Assembly (NCBI GenBank): GCA_023404495.1
Contig: JAEYBE010000021.1
Span: 1-57,415 of the forward strand
From: Actinomycetes bacterium
GTDB lineage: Bacteria > Actinomycetota > Thermoleophilia > Solirubrobacterales > JACPNS01
Direction: 5' to 3'
Length of the DNA stretch: 57,415 bases
Below the pieces are notes generated by a model, which saw only the letters and a list, made by a program, of their open reading frames with translations, searched no databases and was not told where the DNA came from. Each line of letters opens with the position of its first letter. Position 1 is the stretch's first letter. This document shows, in pieces, positions 1 to 8,225 of the stretch. The translations under genes were made by a program, and so were the position numbers.

Positions 1-192
1 CCACTGGATCGTCGTGAGATCGGTGTTGAAGTCGCGCGCCAGGGTGTCGAGCGCGACGTTGACGATCGTCGTGTCGAGGATCGACATGATGATCCCGAGA
101 ATCACCACGCTCGAGATCTGGATCAGCCGGCGGTCGAAGAGTTTTTCGGGTGCGGCGGAAAGCGCCGCGGCGGAGCCATTGCCAGTGCTCAT
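1..192 (-). CDS. DHA2-family MFS exporter, N-terminal fragment
   Basis: This is the start of a drug:proton antiporter of the major facilitator superfamily; only the first 64 codons lie in the window. After a polar N-terminus the first membrane helix carries LDTTIVNVAL (residues 39-48), the signature of the 14-helix DHA2 (EmrB/QacA) group. Such proteins export hydrophobic compounds across the cytoplasmic membrane. The ATG at 192-190 overlaps the stop of the upstream MarR gene as ATGA, so the two are co-transcribed and translationally coupled, and the regulator probably controls the pump. The substrate cannot be told from this fragment. Confidence 0.85.
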   Translation of the reverse strand, partial: MSTGNGSAAALSAAPEKLFDRRLIQISSVVILGIIMSILDTTIVNVALDTLARDFNTDLTTIQW

Positions 193-674
193 CGGCCCTC
201 CTCCGTTTCGTTGTTTTCGCGCTCGACCATTTGCTTCAACGGCACGAGCGCGTCGGCGAGCGCGCCGAGTTCCTCATCCGTCAAGCCGGCGAGGATGCCC
301 GCCAACGTCGCGACGCGGTTCTCAAATATCTGGTCCATCCCGCTGGTTCCGAGCGGTGTGATCTCGACGCGCTTGACCCGGCGATCGCTGGGGTCCTCGG
401 TGCGCGTGGCGAGCTCCAGCCGGACGAGGCCGTCGACTGCCCGGCCGGTAGCCGGCAGCGAGCCACCGGTGACGCCGGCGATGCTGCCGATTGCCAGCGG
501 TTCTTCGCTGGTGGCGAGCACGAACATCACTTTCAGCTGGGAGAAGCTGAGGTCGTAGCGTTCAACGAACTCGACCATCGGAGCCGAGCTGCGCTTCATC
601 ACGGCCGTAACGACCGTCACGAAATCTGCCGCAACTGCCTTGTTGGTGGTTCTCGGCGCTTGGGAGGTGGCCAT
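189..674 (-). CDS. MarR-family transcriptional regulator
   Basis: A 161-residue winged-helix repressor of the MarR family. The DNA-binding region spans about residues 42-109. It starts near LSFSQLKVMFVL and ends in the wing DPSDRRVKRVEITPLG, which matches the family DxR...LTxxG pattern; helices on both sides would form the dimer interface. The start at 674 (MATSQ) is preferred over an in-frame ATG at 716, because the latter lies inside the dyad at 697-722 that is probably the operator. No strong Shine-Dalgarno is visible. It is coupled to a DHA2 exporter, the classic arrangement of a self-regulated efflux operon responding to a small ligand. Confidence 0.88.
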   Translation of the reverse strand: MATSQAPRTTNKAVAADFVTVVTAVMKRSSAPMVEFVERYDLSFSQLKVMFVLATSEEPLAIGSIAGVTGGSLPATGRAVDGLVRLELATRTEDPSDRRVKRVEITPLGTSGMDQIFENRVATLAGILAGLTDEELGALADALVPLKQMVERENNETEEGR

Positions 675-696
675 GCAGGCAATACTACCGGTTACG

Positions 697-722
697 CAAC
701 TATTGCGTCTCCTCAATAGTTG
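697..722. promoter_or_regulatory. Operator-like dyad between marR-type gene and acyl-CoA synthetase
   Basis: Two perfect 9-bp arms, CAACTATTG and CAATAGTTG, are separated by 8 bp. The dyad lies 23 bp upstream of the MarR start and about 108 bp upstream of the divergent acyl-CoA synthetase. MarR proteins typically bind AT-rich dyads of this size in their own promoter, and the site is clearly AT-rich against the GC-rich surroundings. Autoregulation is inferred; control of the synthetase is possible but less certain. Confidence 0.6.
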
Positions 723-830
723 TGAGTGTGGGCAATATCACAGAACTGTCTGCGGGCGTAGAATTCGCTGCGCCGTGGCCGGGGGGCGGCCGCGAATCAG
801 CCAACGAAATCACAGGGAAACTCTTTACCG

Positions 831-2339
831 ATGGCAAATCTCGCCGATGCACTGACCCGCACCGCAGCCGAACACCCGGACGCGATCGCTCTCAAGCTCG
901 ACGACGTCGAGCTGACCTACGCGGCGCTCGACCAGGCCAGTTCGCTTGTGGCAGGACTGCTCGCCGAGCGCGGCGTGCAGCCTGGAGACACCGTGGGGCT
1001 GATGCTCCCGAACGTCCCTTACTTCCCGGTGATCTATTACGGAATTCTCAAGGCCGGTGCAGCCGTGGTTCCGATGAACGTCCTGCTCAAGGGGCGCGAG
1101 GCCGAGTTCTACCTCTCCGACTCCGGCGCAAAGCAGTTCTTCGCCTGGCACGACTTCGGCGAGGAGGCGAAGATTGCGGCCGAGGCGGCGGGAGTGCCGC
1201 TGACGCTGGTCAAGCCCGGTGAGTTCGAGCAGCTGATTGGCGCGGCGACGCCAATAGCGGCAACCGCCGAGCGCGCGGACGACGACACCTGCGTGATTCT
1301 CTACACCTCCGGGACCACCGGCACCCCGAAGGGCGCCGAGCTGACGCATTCGAACATCGGCAGCAACGTCGAGACAAACGTCGAGATGTTCGGCTTCGCG
1401 CCAGGGGATGTGCTCTTTGGAGGCCTGCCGCTCTTCCACTCGTTTGGTCAGACCAGCGCGATGAATTCCGCGATCGCATCCGGCGCGACGGTGACGTTGC
1501 TGCCGCGCTTTGACGCGGCCAAGGCGCTCGAGATCATCGACCGCGACGGCGTAACGGTGTTCATGGGCGTGCCGACGATGTACGTCGGGATGTTGCACGA
1601 CCCGGGCATCGAGTCGGTTGACGCCTCCTCGTTGCGTTTCTGCGTCTCCGGTGGCGCGTCGCTTCCAGTCGAGGTGCTCAGCGCAGTCGAGGCGAAGCTC
1701 GAGGCCAAACTGCTGGAGGGCTATGGGCTTTCAGAGACCTCACCGGTAGCGAGCTTCAATCACCCCGAGTTCCCGTCTAAACCTGGTTCGATCGGTCGAC
1801 CGATCCCCGGAGTCGAGATGAAGCTCGTGGACGACGCGGGCAACGACATTCCTGATTCCGACACCGACGCCGTGGGCGAGATCGCGATCAAAGGCCCGAA
1901 CGTGATGAAGGGCTACTGGGGACGCGACGACGCAACCGCCGAAGTGATGCGCGGCGACTGGTTTCTCTCGGGCGACATGGCCAAGCGCGACGAAGATGGC
2001 TACTACTTCATCGTCGATCGCAAAAAGGAGTTGATCATCCGCGGCGGCTACAACGTCTACCCGCGCGAGATCGAGGAGGTGCTCTACGAGCACCCGGCCG
2101 TCCGCGAAGCTGCGGTGATCGGCGTCGCCGACGAGACGCACGGCGAGGAAGTCGCCGCCGCAATCGGTTTCAAGCCCGGCGAGTCGGCCAGCGCCGACGA
2201 GATTCAGGCGTTCGTGAAGGAGCGCGTCGCGGCATACAAGTACCCACGCCACATCTGGTTCGTCGAAGAACTGCCAAAGACCGCGACCGGCAAGATCCTC
2301 AAACGCGAGATCGAAGTCCCGGCCGAAGTAACCAGCTAA
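831..2339 (+). CDS. Long-chain fatty acid-CoA ligase (ANL superfamily)
   Basis: A 502-residue adenylate-forming enzyme that would activate a carboxylic acid with ATP and join it to CoA. The P-loop-like motif YTSGTTGTPKG is at about 158-168, the LLEGYGLSETSP motif near 295, then GDMAKRDEDGYYFIVDRKK with the hinge and GGYNVYPREIEEVL. The C-terminal PKTATGKILKRE holds the catalytic lysine. Length and motif order are normal for FadD-like ligases. It lies head-to-head with the MarR/MFS unit and ends at a strong terminator. Chain-length specificity cannot be read from sequence; a medium- or long-chain fatty acid is likely. Confidence 0.9.
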   Translation: MANLADALTRTAAEHPDAIALKLDDVELTYAALDQASSLVAGLLAERGVQPGDTVGLMLPNVPYFPVIYYGILKAGAAVVPMNVLLKGREAEFYLSDSGAKQFFAWHDFGEEAKIAAEAAGVPLTLVKPGEFEQLIGAATPIAATAERADDDTCVILYTSGTTGTPKGAELTHSNIGSNVETNVEMFGFAPGDVLFGGLPLFHSFGQTSAMNSAIASGATVTLLPRFDAAKALEIIDRDGVTVFMGVPTMYVGMLHDPGIESVDASSLRFCVSGGASLPVEVLSAVEAKLEAKLLEGYGLSETSPVASFNHPEFPSKPGSIGRPIPGVEMKLVDDAGNDIPDSDTDAVGEIAIKGPNVMKGYWGRDDATAEVMRGDWFLSGDMAKRDEDGYYFIVDRKKELIIRGGYNVYPREIEEVLYEHPAVREAAVIGVADETHGEEVAAAIGFKPGESASADEIQAFVKERVAAYKYPRHIWFVEELPKTATGKILKREIEVPAEVTS

Positions 2340-2353
2340 AAACCCGCAATTTC

Positions 2354-2390
2354 CGACCAAGCTGTCAGACCAGGGCTGACAGCTTGGTCG
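2354..2390. terminator. Bidirectional intrinsic terminator
   Basis: A perfect 15-bp inverted repeat (CGACCAAGCTGTCAG and its complement) with a 7-nt loop sits between the convergent stops at 2339 and 2400. The plus strand continues into CATTTTG and the minus strand into a short T/A-rich stretch (GGAAATTGC). It can serve both the acyl-CoA ligase and the NlpC/P60-like gene. Confidence 0.85.
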
Positions 2391-2399
2391 CATTTTGCG

Positions 2400-3149
2400 T
2401 TAAAGGCGGAGTGGGTGGCGTAGGGCGAAGCCTTTGGTTGGGCGGACTGTGCTTCGCCAGCGTGGGCCGTTGTCGCCGTAGCCCCACGGCGAGGTGTCGT
2501 AGCGCAGGCCGGCGATCACCATGAAGACGTGTGTGCCGTGGGCATAGACGCGCACCCAGCGGCCCGGGCCGTTTGAGCCCCAGCGCGCCAGTTGCCCCGA
2601 GACCATCGGCCAGGAGAGAACGCCGCCGGCACGCAACACGAAGCTCGTCGCGCCCGAGCAGTCGTAACCGCGGTCATACCAGCGCGCATGGCCCCCGCCC
2701 CAGACGTAGGGCTTCTTGGTCAGGGAGTTCGCCGCTCGAATCATCCGCTTGACTGCGCGCGGGGCAGATTTAGGTGCGACCGCCGTGCGGCCGTTCTCGC
2801 GCAGCTTGGAGTACTTTCCGCCGGGCGGCGCCGGCCAGACCCAGTCCCCGGGCGGGGGCGTCACCGGCCCGGTGGCGCCGGTCTCGCCCGTTGCGCCGGT
2901 CGCATCGGTCGGAGCACCGGGCTGCGGCTGATGGCGCGGCGCGCGACAATCGGGGTCGGTCGTGAAATTCCAGGGGTCGCAGTAGCGGTCCTTGCCCTTC
3001 CAGGCACCGGCCGTCACGGCCACGGGAACATCTCCGCGCGGCCTCTCGGCAGCGGCAGATCCGACGGTGATCGTGGCCAAGGCGCAGGCGGCCGCCAAGA
3101 CCGTGAAAGCCGTGCGCGGATTGAAGTAGCGATTGGTCAAATCAAACAC
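2400..3149 (-). CDS. Exported NlpC/P60-like (C40) protein with collagen-like linker
   Basis: A 249-residue exported protein with a signal peptide (about 1-34, ending SAAA), a linker with Gly-X-Thr-like triplets (DATGATGETGATG, 82-94), and a C-terminal cysteine-peptidase-like domain. The domain shows PYVWGGGH (148-154), GYDCSG with candidate nucleophile Cys164, and candidate His207 in THVFMVIAG. NlpC/P60 enzymes cut peptide stems of peptidoglycan; activity here is inferred from Cys/His spacing. The C-terminal block RPTKGFALRHP is shared with the proteins at 3202 and 19385, so the three are paralogues. It lies 52 bp downstream of its tandem copy. Confidence 0.75.
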   Translation of the reverse strand: MFDLTNRYFNPRTAFTVLAAACALATITVGSAAAERPRGDVPVAVTAGAWKGKDRYCDPWNFTTDPDCRAPRHQPQPGAPTDATGATGETGATGPVTPPPGDWVWPAPPGGKYSKLRENGRTAVAPKSAPRAVKRMIRAANSLTKKPYVWGGGHARWYDRGYDCSGATSFVLRAGGVLSWPMVSGQLARWGSNGPGRWVRVYAHGTHVFMVIAGLRYDTSPWGYGDNGPRWRSTVRPTKGFALRHPLRL

Positions 3150-3201
3150 TGTCTACAGCTATCGATCGCAGGACGCCGCAGCTACAGCGGCGCGAACGAG
3201 A

Positions 3202-3924
3202 TCACAAGCCGGCTGGATGGCGGAGCTTGAAGCCCTTGGTCGGGCGACTGGTCGAGCGCCAGCGCGGACCCTTGCCACCGGAAGCGCCCCAAGGCGTCGT
3301 GTCGAAGCGCAGCCCAGCGATCACCATGTAGACGTGCTTCTTGTTGGCGTAGATACGAACCCAGTTGCCCGCGCCGGCCGTGCCCCACTTGGCAAGGCCG
3401 CCCGAAGAGAGCGGATTGCTGAGGTAGCCGGCGGCGTGCAGCACGTAGCTCACCGCGCCTGAACAGTCATAGCCACGGTCCTTCCACTTGCGGTGGCCGC
3501 CGCCCCACTTGTACGGCTTGCGGACAAGTGAGTTGGCCGCTTTGATCATCTGCCTGACCGGCTTTGGCGCCGACTTCGGAGCTATCGCGCGGCGGCTGCC
3601 CTTGCGCAGCCGAGCGAGCGCGCCCTCAGGCGGTGCCGGCCACTGAATCACGTCTTCGCCCTCCGTGCCGTCTGCGCAGGTCTCTTCGAACTCGCAGTCT
3701 CCGTCGGCTCCGTCGTCTTCGGTGCCGTCGTCCGGTTCGGTGCAGGCTGGGTCGTCGACCTCTTCGTAGTTCTGGCAGTTGTCAAAGTCTCCGGCCGCGA
3801 GCGTGTGGATCGGCCCCGAGACGCGCGGCGCGGCCTGCGCCGAAGACGCCAGCGCAACAGCGATGAGCGCCGCGAGCAGCGTGGCGATCAGGATGCGAGC
3901 GGGTGTCTGGACAGAAGCGGCCAT
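3202..3924 (-). CDS. Exported NlpC/P60-like (C40) protein with acidic cysteine linker
   Basis: A 240-residue paralogue of the neighbouring protein. A signal peptide (about 1-32, ending AQAA) is followed by a very acidic linker with four cysteines (50, 61, 77, 83), then the same domain: PYKWGGGH (137-144), GYDCSG with Cys154, and HVYMVIAG with His197, ending RPTKGFKLRHPAGL. The role is probably envelope peptide or peptidoglycan hydrolysis outside the membrane. The linkers of the tandem pair are unrelated while the catalytic domains match, so the linkers have diversified after duplication. The cysteines could form disulfides or bind metal. Confidence 0.75.
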   Translation of the reverse strand: MAASVQTPARILIATLLAALIAVALASSAQAAPRVSGPIHTLAAGDFDNCQNYEEVDDPACTEPDDGTEDDGADGDCEFEETCADGTEGEDVIQWPAPPEGALARLRKGSRRAIAPKSAPKPVRQMIKAANSLVRKPYKWGGGHRKWKDRGYDCSGAVSYVLHAAGYLSNPLSSGGLAKWGTAGAGNWVRIYANKKHVYMVIAGLRFDTTPWGASGGKGPRWRSTSRPTKGFKLRHPAGL

Positions 3925-4003
3925 CGGTCAGGTTGTACCGGCAGTACGCCCCTGGATCGGCAAGCACGGACATTTGTTCAAGTCCGCCCGTCCATGCCGA
4001 AAA

Positions 4004-4948
4004 CTACTTGCCCGGCTGCGGCAAGGACGAAGTGTCGACAACTTCGAAGTCGCGACCGGAGAGACGATGCAGCGAATGCAGATCGTCGTTGTCCCAGCGG
4101 CTGTCAGGCGCGCCGGATACGTACCAGGGCGAGCCGTTGTCGGCCAGCAGCATCCCGTAACTGCGCAGCGCCGTCAGCACCACGCGTGACTGCGGCGGGA
4201 AGTCCGCGATGTCGACGCTGCTCTTGAGCCGAAGTCGCAGCCCCATCGGCGGCAGATCCGCATCGTCGCCGGCACCGGCCCGATGGCGCGCCGGGTACAC
4301 GTACGCGTCACGAGTCCGCGGCGCGGTGAAGCGCAACGCATGATTGATCGCGCCGCGCGCGACCTCGTCATAGCGAGCAAGGCCCGGGAAGATCGGCAGG
4401 CCAGCCGCGTCAGCGCTGGTCCAGCCGGCCGGACGCAGCTTGTTCGATTTCAAACTCCAGACGGCACCCGACCCAGCCCGCCAGTCCTTCGAGCCCTTCT
4501 TCGGATAGGCGGCGTAGAGCTCATAGAGACGGCAGTGCGAGCGGTCGACCATGATGATATGGCGATCCCCGCGCCCTTTCCTGCCGCCCTCGATCGGAGG
4601 GTTCTTGGGGATCGGATAGCGCACGCGATCAGATTCGTCGGCGTACTGGAAGTTCACTTTTCGCTTCTTCGTCCTGGCCGACACGACGACGTACGGAATG
4701 CCGATCGGCCCGCCGTCCCAGCGTCCGGAGCCAAAGTCGGCGTGGGCGTTGTCGTCGCGCCCGATCGACTGAACCAGCTGCGCCGAGTTGCCCGCAACCG
4801 GCAGCGAGTCGACGCGTTGATTCCAGGCGTTGTCGCTCGGGAAGACCTTGCAGGACGTGCCGCGGATCGTCCCCTGCGCCATCGCGGAGGCGGCGATCGC
4901 GCCGGCAAGCACAAAGGCTGCGGCCGCTGCGGTGTACTTCTGGCTCAC
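4004..4948 (-). CDS. Secreted protein of unknown function
   Basis: A 314-residue protein that I cannot assign to a named family. It has a clear signal peptide (about 1-25, AIAASAMAQ), then a soluble region rich in Trp, Asp and Arg. The mature N-terminus CKVFPSDNAWNQRVDSLPV and later GRWDGGPIGIPYVVV, HIIMVDRSHCRLYELY and NHALRFTAP look like conserved blocks of a folded domain. The MVDRSHCRLYELY and GAINHALRFT segments contain His/Asp/Cys residues that could be catalytic or metal binding, but this is a guess. It ends 2 bases before the SGNH hydrolase start on the same strand, so the two probably form one transcript. Confidence 0.7.
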   Translation of the reverse strand: MSQKYTAAAAAFVLAGAIAASAMAQGTIRGTSCKVFPSDNAWNQRVDSLPVAGNSAQLVQSIGRDDNAHADFGSGRWDGGPIGIPYVVVSARTKKRKVNFQYADESDRVRYPIPKNPPIEGGRKGRGDRHIIMVDRSHCRLYELYAAYPKKGSKDWRAGSGAVWSLKSNKLRPAGWTSADAAGLPIFPGLARYDEVARGAINHALRFTAPRTRDAYVYPARHRAGAGDDADLPPMGLRLRLKSSVDIADFPPQSRVVLTALRSYGMLLADNGSPWYVSGAPDSRWDNDDLHSLHRLSGRDFEVVDTSSLPQPGK

Positions 4949-4950
4949 AC

Positions 4951-5772
4951 CTAAGACGGTGCCAGATCGGGAGCGAGCACGGGTGCCAACTCTGGACGCT
5001 TGGCTGAGACGCCGTCGCCACTCGAGACCCCCTTCAGACGCCGCACGATCCAGGGGCGCAGGTGCTCCCAGACCCAGGCGGCCTCATCGATATAGGCGCG
5101 CGCGGCAGAGCGCTCCTCGACCGACTCGGCGGTCGCCTTCAAGTCTTCGAGCTGCTGCGCCGCCTGCGGTACGCCCAATGCCTTGGCCGCGCCCAGCATC
5201 AGATACTCGTGACCGACCGCGTTGGCGTGCAGCCGATCGGGGCTCCATCCCCGCGGGTCGTAGACGTCCAGCTCCTGGGCCATATCCACCAACGTCGCGC
5301 CGGTGCGGCCGGCGATCTCTCGGATCGACTGGTTGAACGCCGCCATGCGATTGGAAACAAGCCGCGCGACGCGCATCGAAGTCGAGAGATCCGGCAGAGT
5401 CATAACCAGGACGGTCGCACCGCGCCGGCGCAGGCCGCTCGCGAGAGCCTCGAGATGACCGGCCACCAGGTCAAGGTCGAACTTCGGCCGCAGTAGATCG
5501 TTGACCCCGCCGACGACACTCGCGAGGTCGGGCTCCATCGCCAACGCGGGTTCGAGCTGCTGCTCGTGGATCTGCCCGATCAGCCGGCCGCGAACCGCGA
5601 GATTGGCGTATTCGAGCTCGGGGCTGACTTCTGCGAGCCGCTCAGCGAGCCGATCGGCCCAGCCGCGATAGACCTCCGCGCCCAGCGGGTGACCGGGGTA
5701 GGGATCGTCGAGGCCCTCGGTGGTCGAATCGCCGAGCGCCACATACCTGCTGAACCGAGGGGGATTGGTCAC
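4951..5772 (-). CDS. SGNH/GDSL-family hydrolase
   Basis: A 273-residue esterase/lipase-type hydrolase without a signal peptide, so probably cytoplasmic. Block I is VALGDSTTEG with nucleophile Ser16, block II Gly in NLAVRGR (57-63), block III GGVND (88-92) and block V DRLHAN with Asp179 and His182. The order and spacing fit the SGNH fold. A C-terminal helical extension of about 75 residues (CoA- and lipid-unrelated, charged) follows the core. It heads a likely two-gene unit with the secreted protein downstream. Substrate unknown; small acyl esters are typical. Confidence 0.85.
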   Translation of the reverse strand: MTNPPRFSRYVALGDSTTEGLDDPYPGHPLGAEVYRGWADRLAERLAEVSPELEYANLAVRGRLIGQIHEQQLEPALAMEPDLASVVGGVNDLLRPKFDLDLVAGHLEALASGLRRRGATVLVMTLPDLSTSMRVARLVSNRMAAFNQSIREIAGRTGATLVDMAQELDVYDPRGWSPDRLHANAVGHEYLMLGAAKALGVPQAAQQLEDLKATAESVEERSAARAYIDEAAWVWEHLRPWIVRRLKGVSSGDGVSAKRPELAPVLAPDLAPS

Positions 5773-5791
5773 GCGAAAAGCTTATGAAGAC

Positions 5792-6265
5792 CTAGTTCTC
5801 GGCCTCGATCTGGTCAAGCTTCTCGCGCCTTCGCACGTGGCGCTCGTCGCCGGACACCTCCGCCGCGAGAAACCGGCTGACGATCTCCTGTGCGAGCGCT
5901 TCTCCGACTACCCGGGCACCGAGACAGAGCACGTTGACACCGTCGTGCTCGACGGCCTGGTGGGCGGTGTACTCGTCGTGGATCGTCGCGGCGCGGACGC
6001 CGTGAATCTTCGTCGCCGCGACCGACACCCCGGCGCCGGAACCGCAGACCAGCACACCGCGGTCGGCCACGCCGGTGTCGATCGCGCGCCCGACCTTGCG
6101 CGCGACGTCCGGGTAGTCGACCGGCTCCGGGGACCGCACGCCCATGTCGATCGGCTCATGGCCGGCCGCCGTGACCGCGCCAAGCACTGCGTCGCGCAGT
6201 GGCAAACCGGCGTGGTCGAAGGCGCATGCGATCTTCATGCCCGACACGCTAACGGTTTCGATCAT
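5792..6265 (-). CDS. rpiB: Ribose-5-phosphate isomerase B
   Basis: A 157-residue sugar-phosphate isomerase of the RpiB/LacAB family that interconverts ribose-5-phosphate and ribulose-5-phosphate. The N-terminal KIACAFDHAG holds the phosphate-binding Asp-His, and CGSGAGVSVAA (from Cys74) is the active-site loop with the catalytic base cysteine. The start at 6265 is chosen because GGAG lies 5 bases upstream; family proteins usually begin at the next Met (6238), which lacks a ribosome site. It belongs functionally to the pentose phosphate operon upstream, although a small plus-strand gene lies between. A galactose-6-phosphate isomerase is the alternative but less likely here. Confidence 0.88.
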   Translation of the reverse strand: MIETVSVSGMKIACAFDHAGLPLRDAVLGAVTAAGHEPIDMGVRSPEPVDYPDVARKVGRAIDTGVADRGVLVCGSGAGVSVAATKIHGVRAATIHDEYTAHQAVEHDGVNVLCLGARVVGEALAQEIVSRFLAAEVSGDERHVRRREKLDQIEAEN

Positions 6266-6313
6266 CGGTGCTCCGGGTACCCGCCACCCATGGAAACGCA
6301 CAGAGGAGGATCA

Positions 6314-6451
6314 ATGACCGGGCTGCTCTGGCTGATTGCCGTGATCGTGATCGGCGTACTGTTGGCCCAATTCGTCAACGCCGCCGTCGGCGGGATCGTG
6401 GGGCTGATCCTCGCGGTGCTCGTTTTTCTACTGGTGATCCGCGAGGCCTAG
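6314..6451 (+). CDS. Small two-helix membrane protein (45 aa)
   Basis: A 45-residue hydrophobic peptide preceded by an excellent Shine-Dalgarno (AGAGGAGG, 5-6 bases before ATG). It is nearly all membrane segment: LLWLIAVIVIGVLLAQF (about 4-20) and VGGIVGLILAVLVFLLVI (about 25-42), with a charged REA end. It is the only plus-strand gene in the pentose phosphate region, and its last 24 bases overlap the 3' end of pgl on the other strand. I do not recognise a family; small hydrophobic proteins with a GGIVG motif occur among stress-related membrane peptides. Real expression is inferred from the ribosome site and hydrophobic pattern. Confidence 0.65.
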   Translation: MTGLLWLIAVIVIGVLLAQFVNAAVGGIVGLILAVLVFLLVIREA

Positions 6452-7117
6452 CTCGCCGGCTGCCGCAGCGTCGACGAGGACGCTCACGCGCCCGCGTGCC
6501 TTGCGCGCGACGATCCCGGCGGGCGTCATCGAGTGCTCCACGCCAAACGACTCGCGAACCGGCTCCGTTTTGTCGGAGCCGGCGGCAAGAAAGAGGATCT
6601 CTTTGGCCCGCACGAGCGCCGGCACCGTCAAACTGACGCGCGGCACGAACGGTTCGAGGCCCGCCTCGGGCACTGCGGTAACGAGCAGATTGCGCTGGGC
6701 GATCTCGGGCTTGCCGGGGAATAGTGACGCTGTATGGCCGTCCGAGCCGATGCCGAGCAGCAACAGGTCAAACGGCTCAGCGTCGTGTTCGAAGATGTCC
6801 GCGGCGTACTGATGGGCGGCTTCCTCGGGCGAGAGTTCGCCGGGGATTCGGAAGATCGCCGCTGGTGGGTACTCGAGGCGATCGAGCAGCGCGGCCTTTG
6901 CCATCGCGAAGTTGCTGCGCGAGTCGTCGGGCGGGACGCAGCGCTCGTCGCCGAACCAGACCTTCGCGGTCGACCAGTCTGCGGCCGAGGCGATTTCGTA
7001 GGCCCGGCGAGGTGTCGAGCCCCCGGAGAGCACCACCGAGCCACCGCTCTCGGCGACGGCCGCGATCCGCTTTGCCGCCTCTGCGGCGACGTCCTCAACA
7101 ACTGTCAATTCGGTCAT
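6428..7117 (-). CDS. pgl: 6-phosphogluconolactonase
   Basis: A 229-residue DevB/Pgl-type enzyme hydrolysing 6-phosphogluconolactone to 6-phosphogluconate in the oxidative pentose phosphate pathway. Recognisable blocks are VVLSGGSTPRRAYE near residue 30, VWFGDERCVPPDDSRSN near 55, and LLLGIGSDGHTASLFPG near 120, which holds the family catalytic His/Asp region. The start (MTELTVVED) has GAGGAG 7 bases upstream, and the longer upstream reading is rejected. It is the last gene of the tkt-to-pgl operon and follows opcA by 4 bases. Its 3' end overlaps the small membrane gene on the plus strand. Confidence 0.92.
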   Translation of the reverse strand: MTELTVVEDVAAEAAKRIAAVAESGGSVVLSGGSTPRRAYEIASAADWSTAKVWFGDERCVPPDDSRSNFAMAKAALLDRLEYPPAAIFRIPGELSPEEAAHQYAADIFEHDAEPFDLLLLGIGSDGHTASLFPGKPEIAQRNLLVTAVPEAGLEPFVPRVSLTVPALVRAKEILFLAAGSDKTEPVRESFGVEHSMTPAGIVARKARGRVSVLVDAAAAGELGLADHQ

Positions 7118-7121
7118 CGAA

Positions 7122-8225
7122 CTACTCCTCACCGCGCGCAGCGATCGATGCTCGCCCGCCGAAGGTGCATGCCGCCTCGAGCGCCGGCCGGAAGAGCTCG
7201 TCGGGGTAGAGCGCATGCGTCACGCCGTGGGCAAGAATTCCGTCTTCCCCGCGCGAACCGCCGATGATCGTCCACCCGTGCATCGTTCCGTCGGGAAGCG
7301 TTCGCGCGGCGCGCAGGCCGCCTGAGCCACGGTTGAGTTCGAGCACGAGTCCTCCGGCCGTCTCGAGCGTCAACCCTGCGAGTCCGGGAACCGGCATCGT
7401 GTCGTCGTTGGAGAAGACAATCTCGACCTGCCCCGCCGGACCGGTCGCGTATCCGCGCTTGTCATCGTTGGCGTCGAGATCCATCACGTGCGGCTGCCAC
7501 TCGAGCCGCGAGGCGAGCCAGCCGACGTAGAGCAGCGCAGCCATCGTCGACCCCGGGTGCATGCGCAGCTCAACACGGTTGATCGCATCGAGCTCTGGCC
7601 GCCAGACCGATGGATCAAAGGTCGCGGCCACGCGCTCGCGCCACGGCGTCGATCGCAGCCACGCAAGGTCTGAGACTTCGGCGAACTGCGACAGCTCCTG
7701 CGTGCGCGCGATCGCGTCGCGCCAGTCGGCGTAGTCCAGCGAGTCGATCAGCACCGACGACGCCAGCCCGCGAAGCGAATCGACGGCCTCCGGGTGTCCG
7801 TGGGGCGACCAGACGATTGTCCCGACCTCGGTTGCGAGCACCGGGTAGATGATCGTGTCAAGGTGCGCCAGGTGCTGGGCGCCGCATTCGATTTCGATTC
7901 GCTCGCGGAAAACGGTGTTGCCGCCCAGCGGTCCGGGCGAGTCGTGCACCAGCGTGGCCATCGCGTCGAGCTGCTGCTTGCCATCCTCGACGACGATCAG
8001 GATCGTGCGCGCCGGGTTGTCGCTGCTGATGCGGTCGAGCCGGTTCGAGATCTCGCCCTTCCATTCACGGTCGATCACGACCACCAGATTGAGCACCCGT
8101 GCCGGCGCCTGCATCATGCCCTCGTTGTGGCGCTCATGCATCAGCCGCATCAGCGCGGTCTCGATCTCCGCCGGCGACGTGTCCTGGGCGCTCCAGACGC
8201 CCGGAGTGGTCAGAGGGACCGCCAC
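7122..8225 (-). CDS. opcA: Glucose-6-phosphate dehydrogenase assembly protein OpcA
   Basis: A 367-residue OpcA-family protein, the partner that assembles or activates glucose-6-phosphate dehydrogenase in cyanobacteria and actinobacteria. Sequence blocks typical of the family include RVLNLVVV near 43, RTILIVVED, IYPVLATEVGTIVWSPHGHP, and LDYADWRDAI. It has no known catalytic motif. Its first 16 bases overlap the end of zwf, so the pair is translationally coupled as expected for subunits of one complex. Recognition rests on both sequence and position directly after zwf. Confidence 0.88.
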   Translation of the reverse strand: MAVPLTTPGVWSAQDTSPAEIETALMRLMHERHNEGMMQAPARVLNLVVVIDREWKGEISNRLDRISSDNPARTILIVVEDGKQQLDAMATLVHDSPGPLGGNTVFRERIEIECGAQHLAHLDTIIYPVLATEVGTIVWSPHGHPEAVDSLRGLASSVLIDSLDYADWRDAIARTQELSQFAEVSDLAWLRSTPWRERVAATFDPSVWRPELDAINRVELRMHPGSTMAALLYVGWLASRLEWQPHVMDLDANDDKRGYATGPAGQVEIVFSNDDTMPVPGLAGLTLETAGGLVLELNRGSGGLRAARTLPDGTMHGWTIIGGSRGEDGILAHGVTHALYPDELFRPALEAACTFGGRASIAARGEE

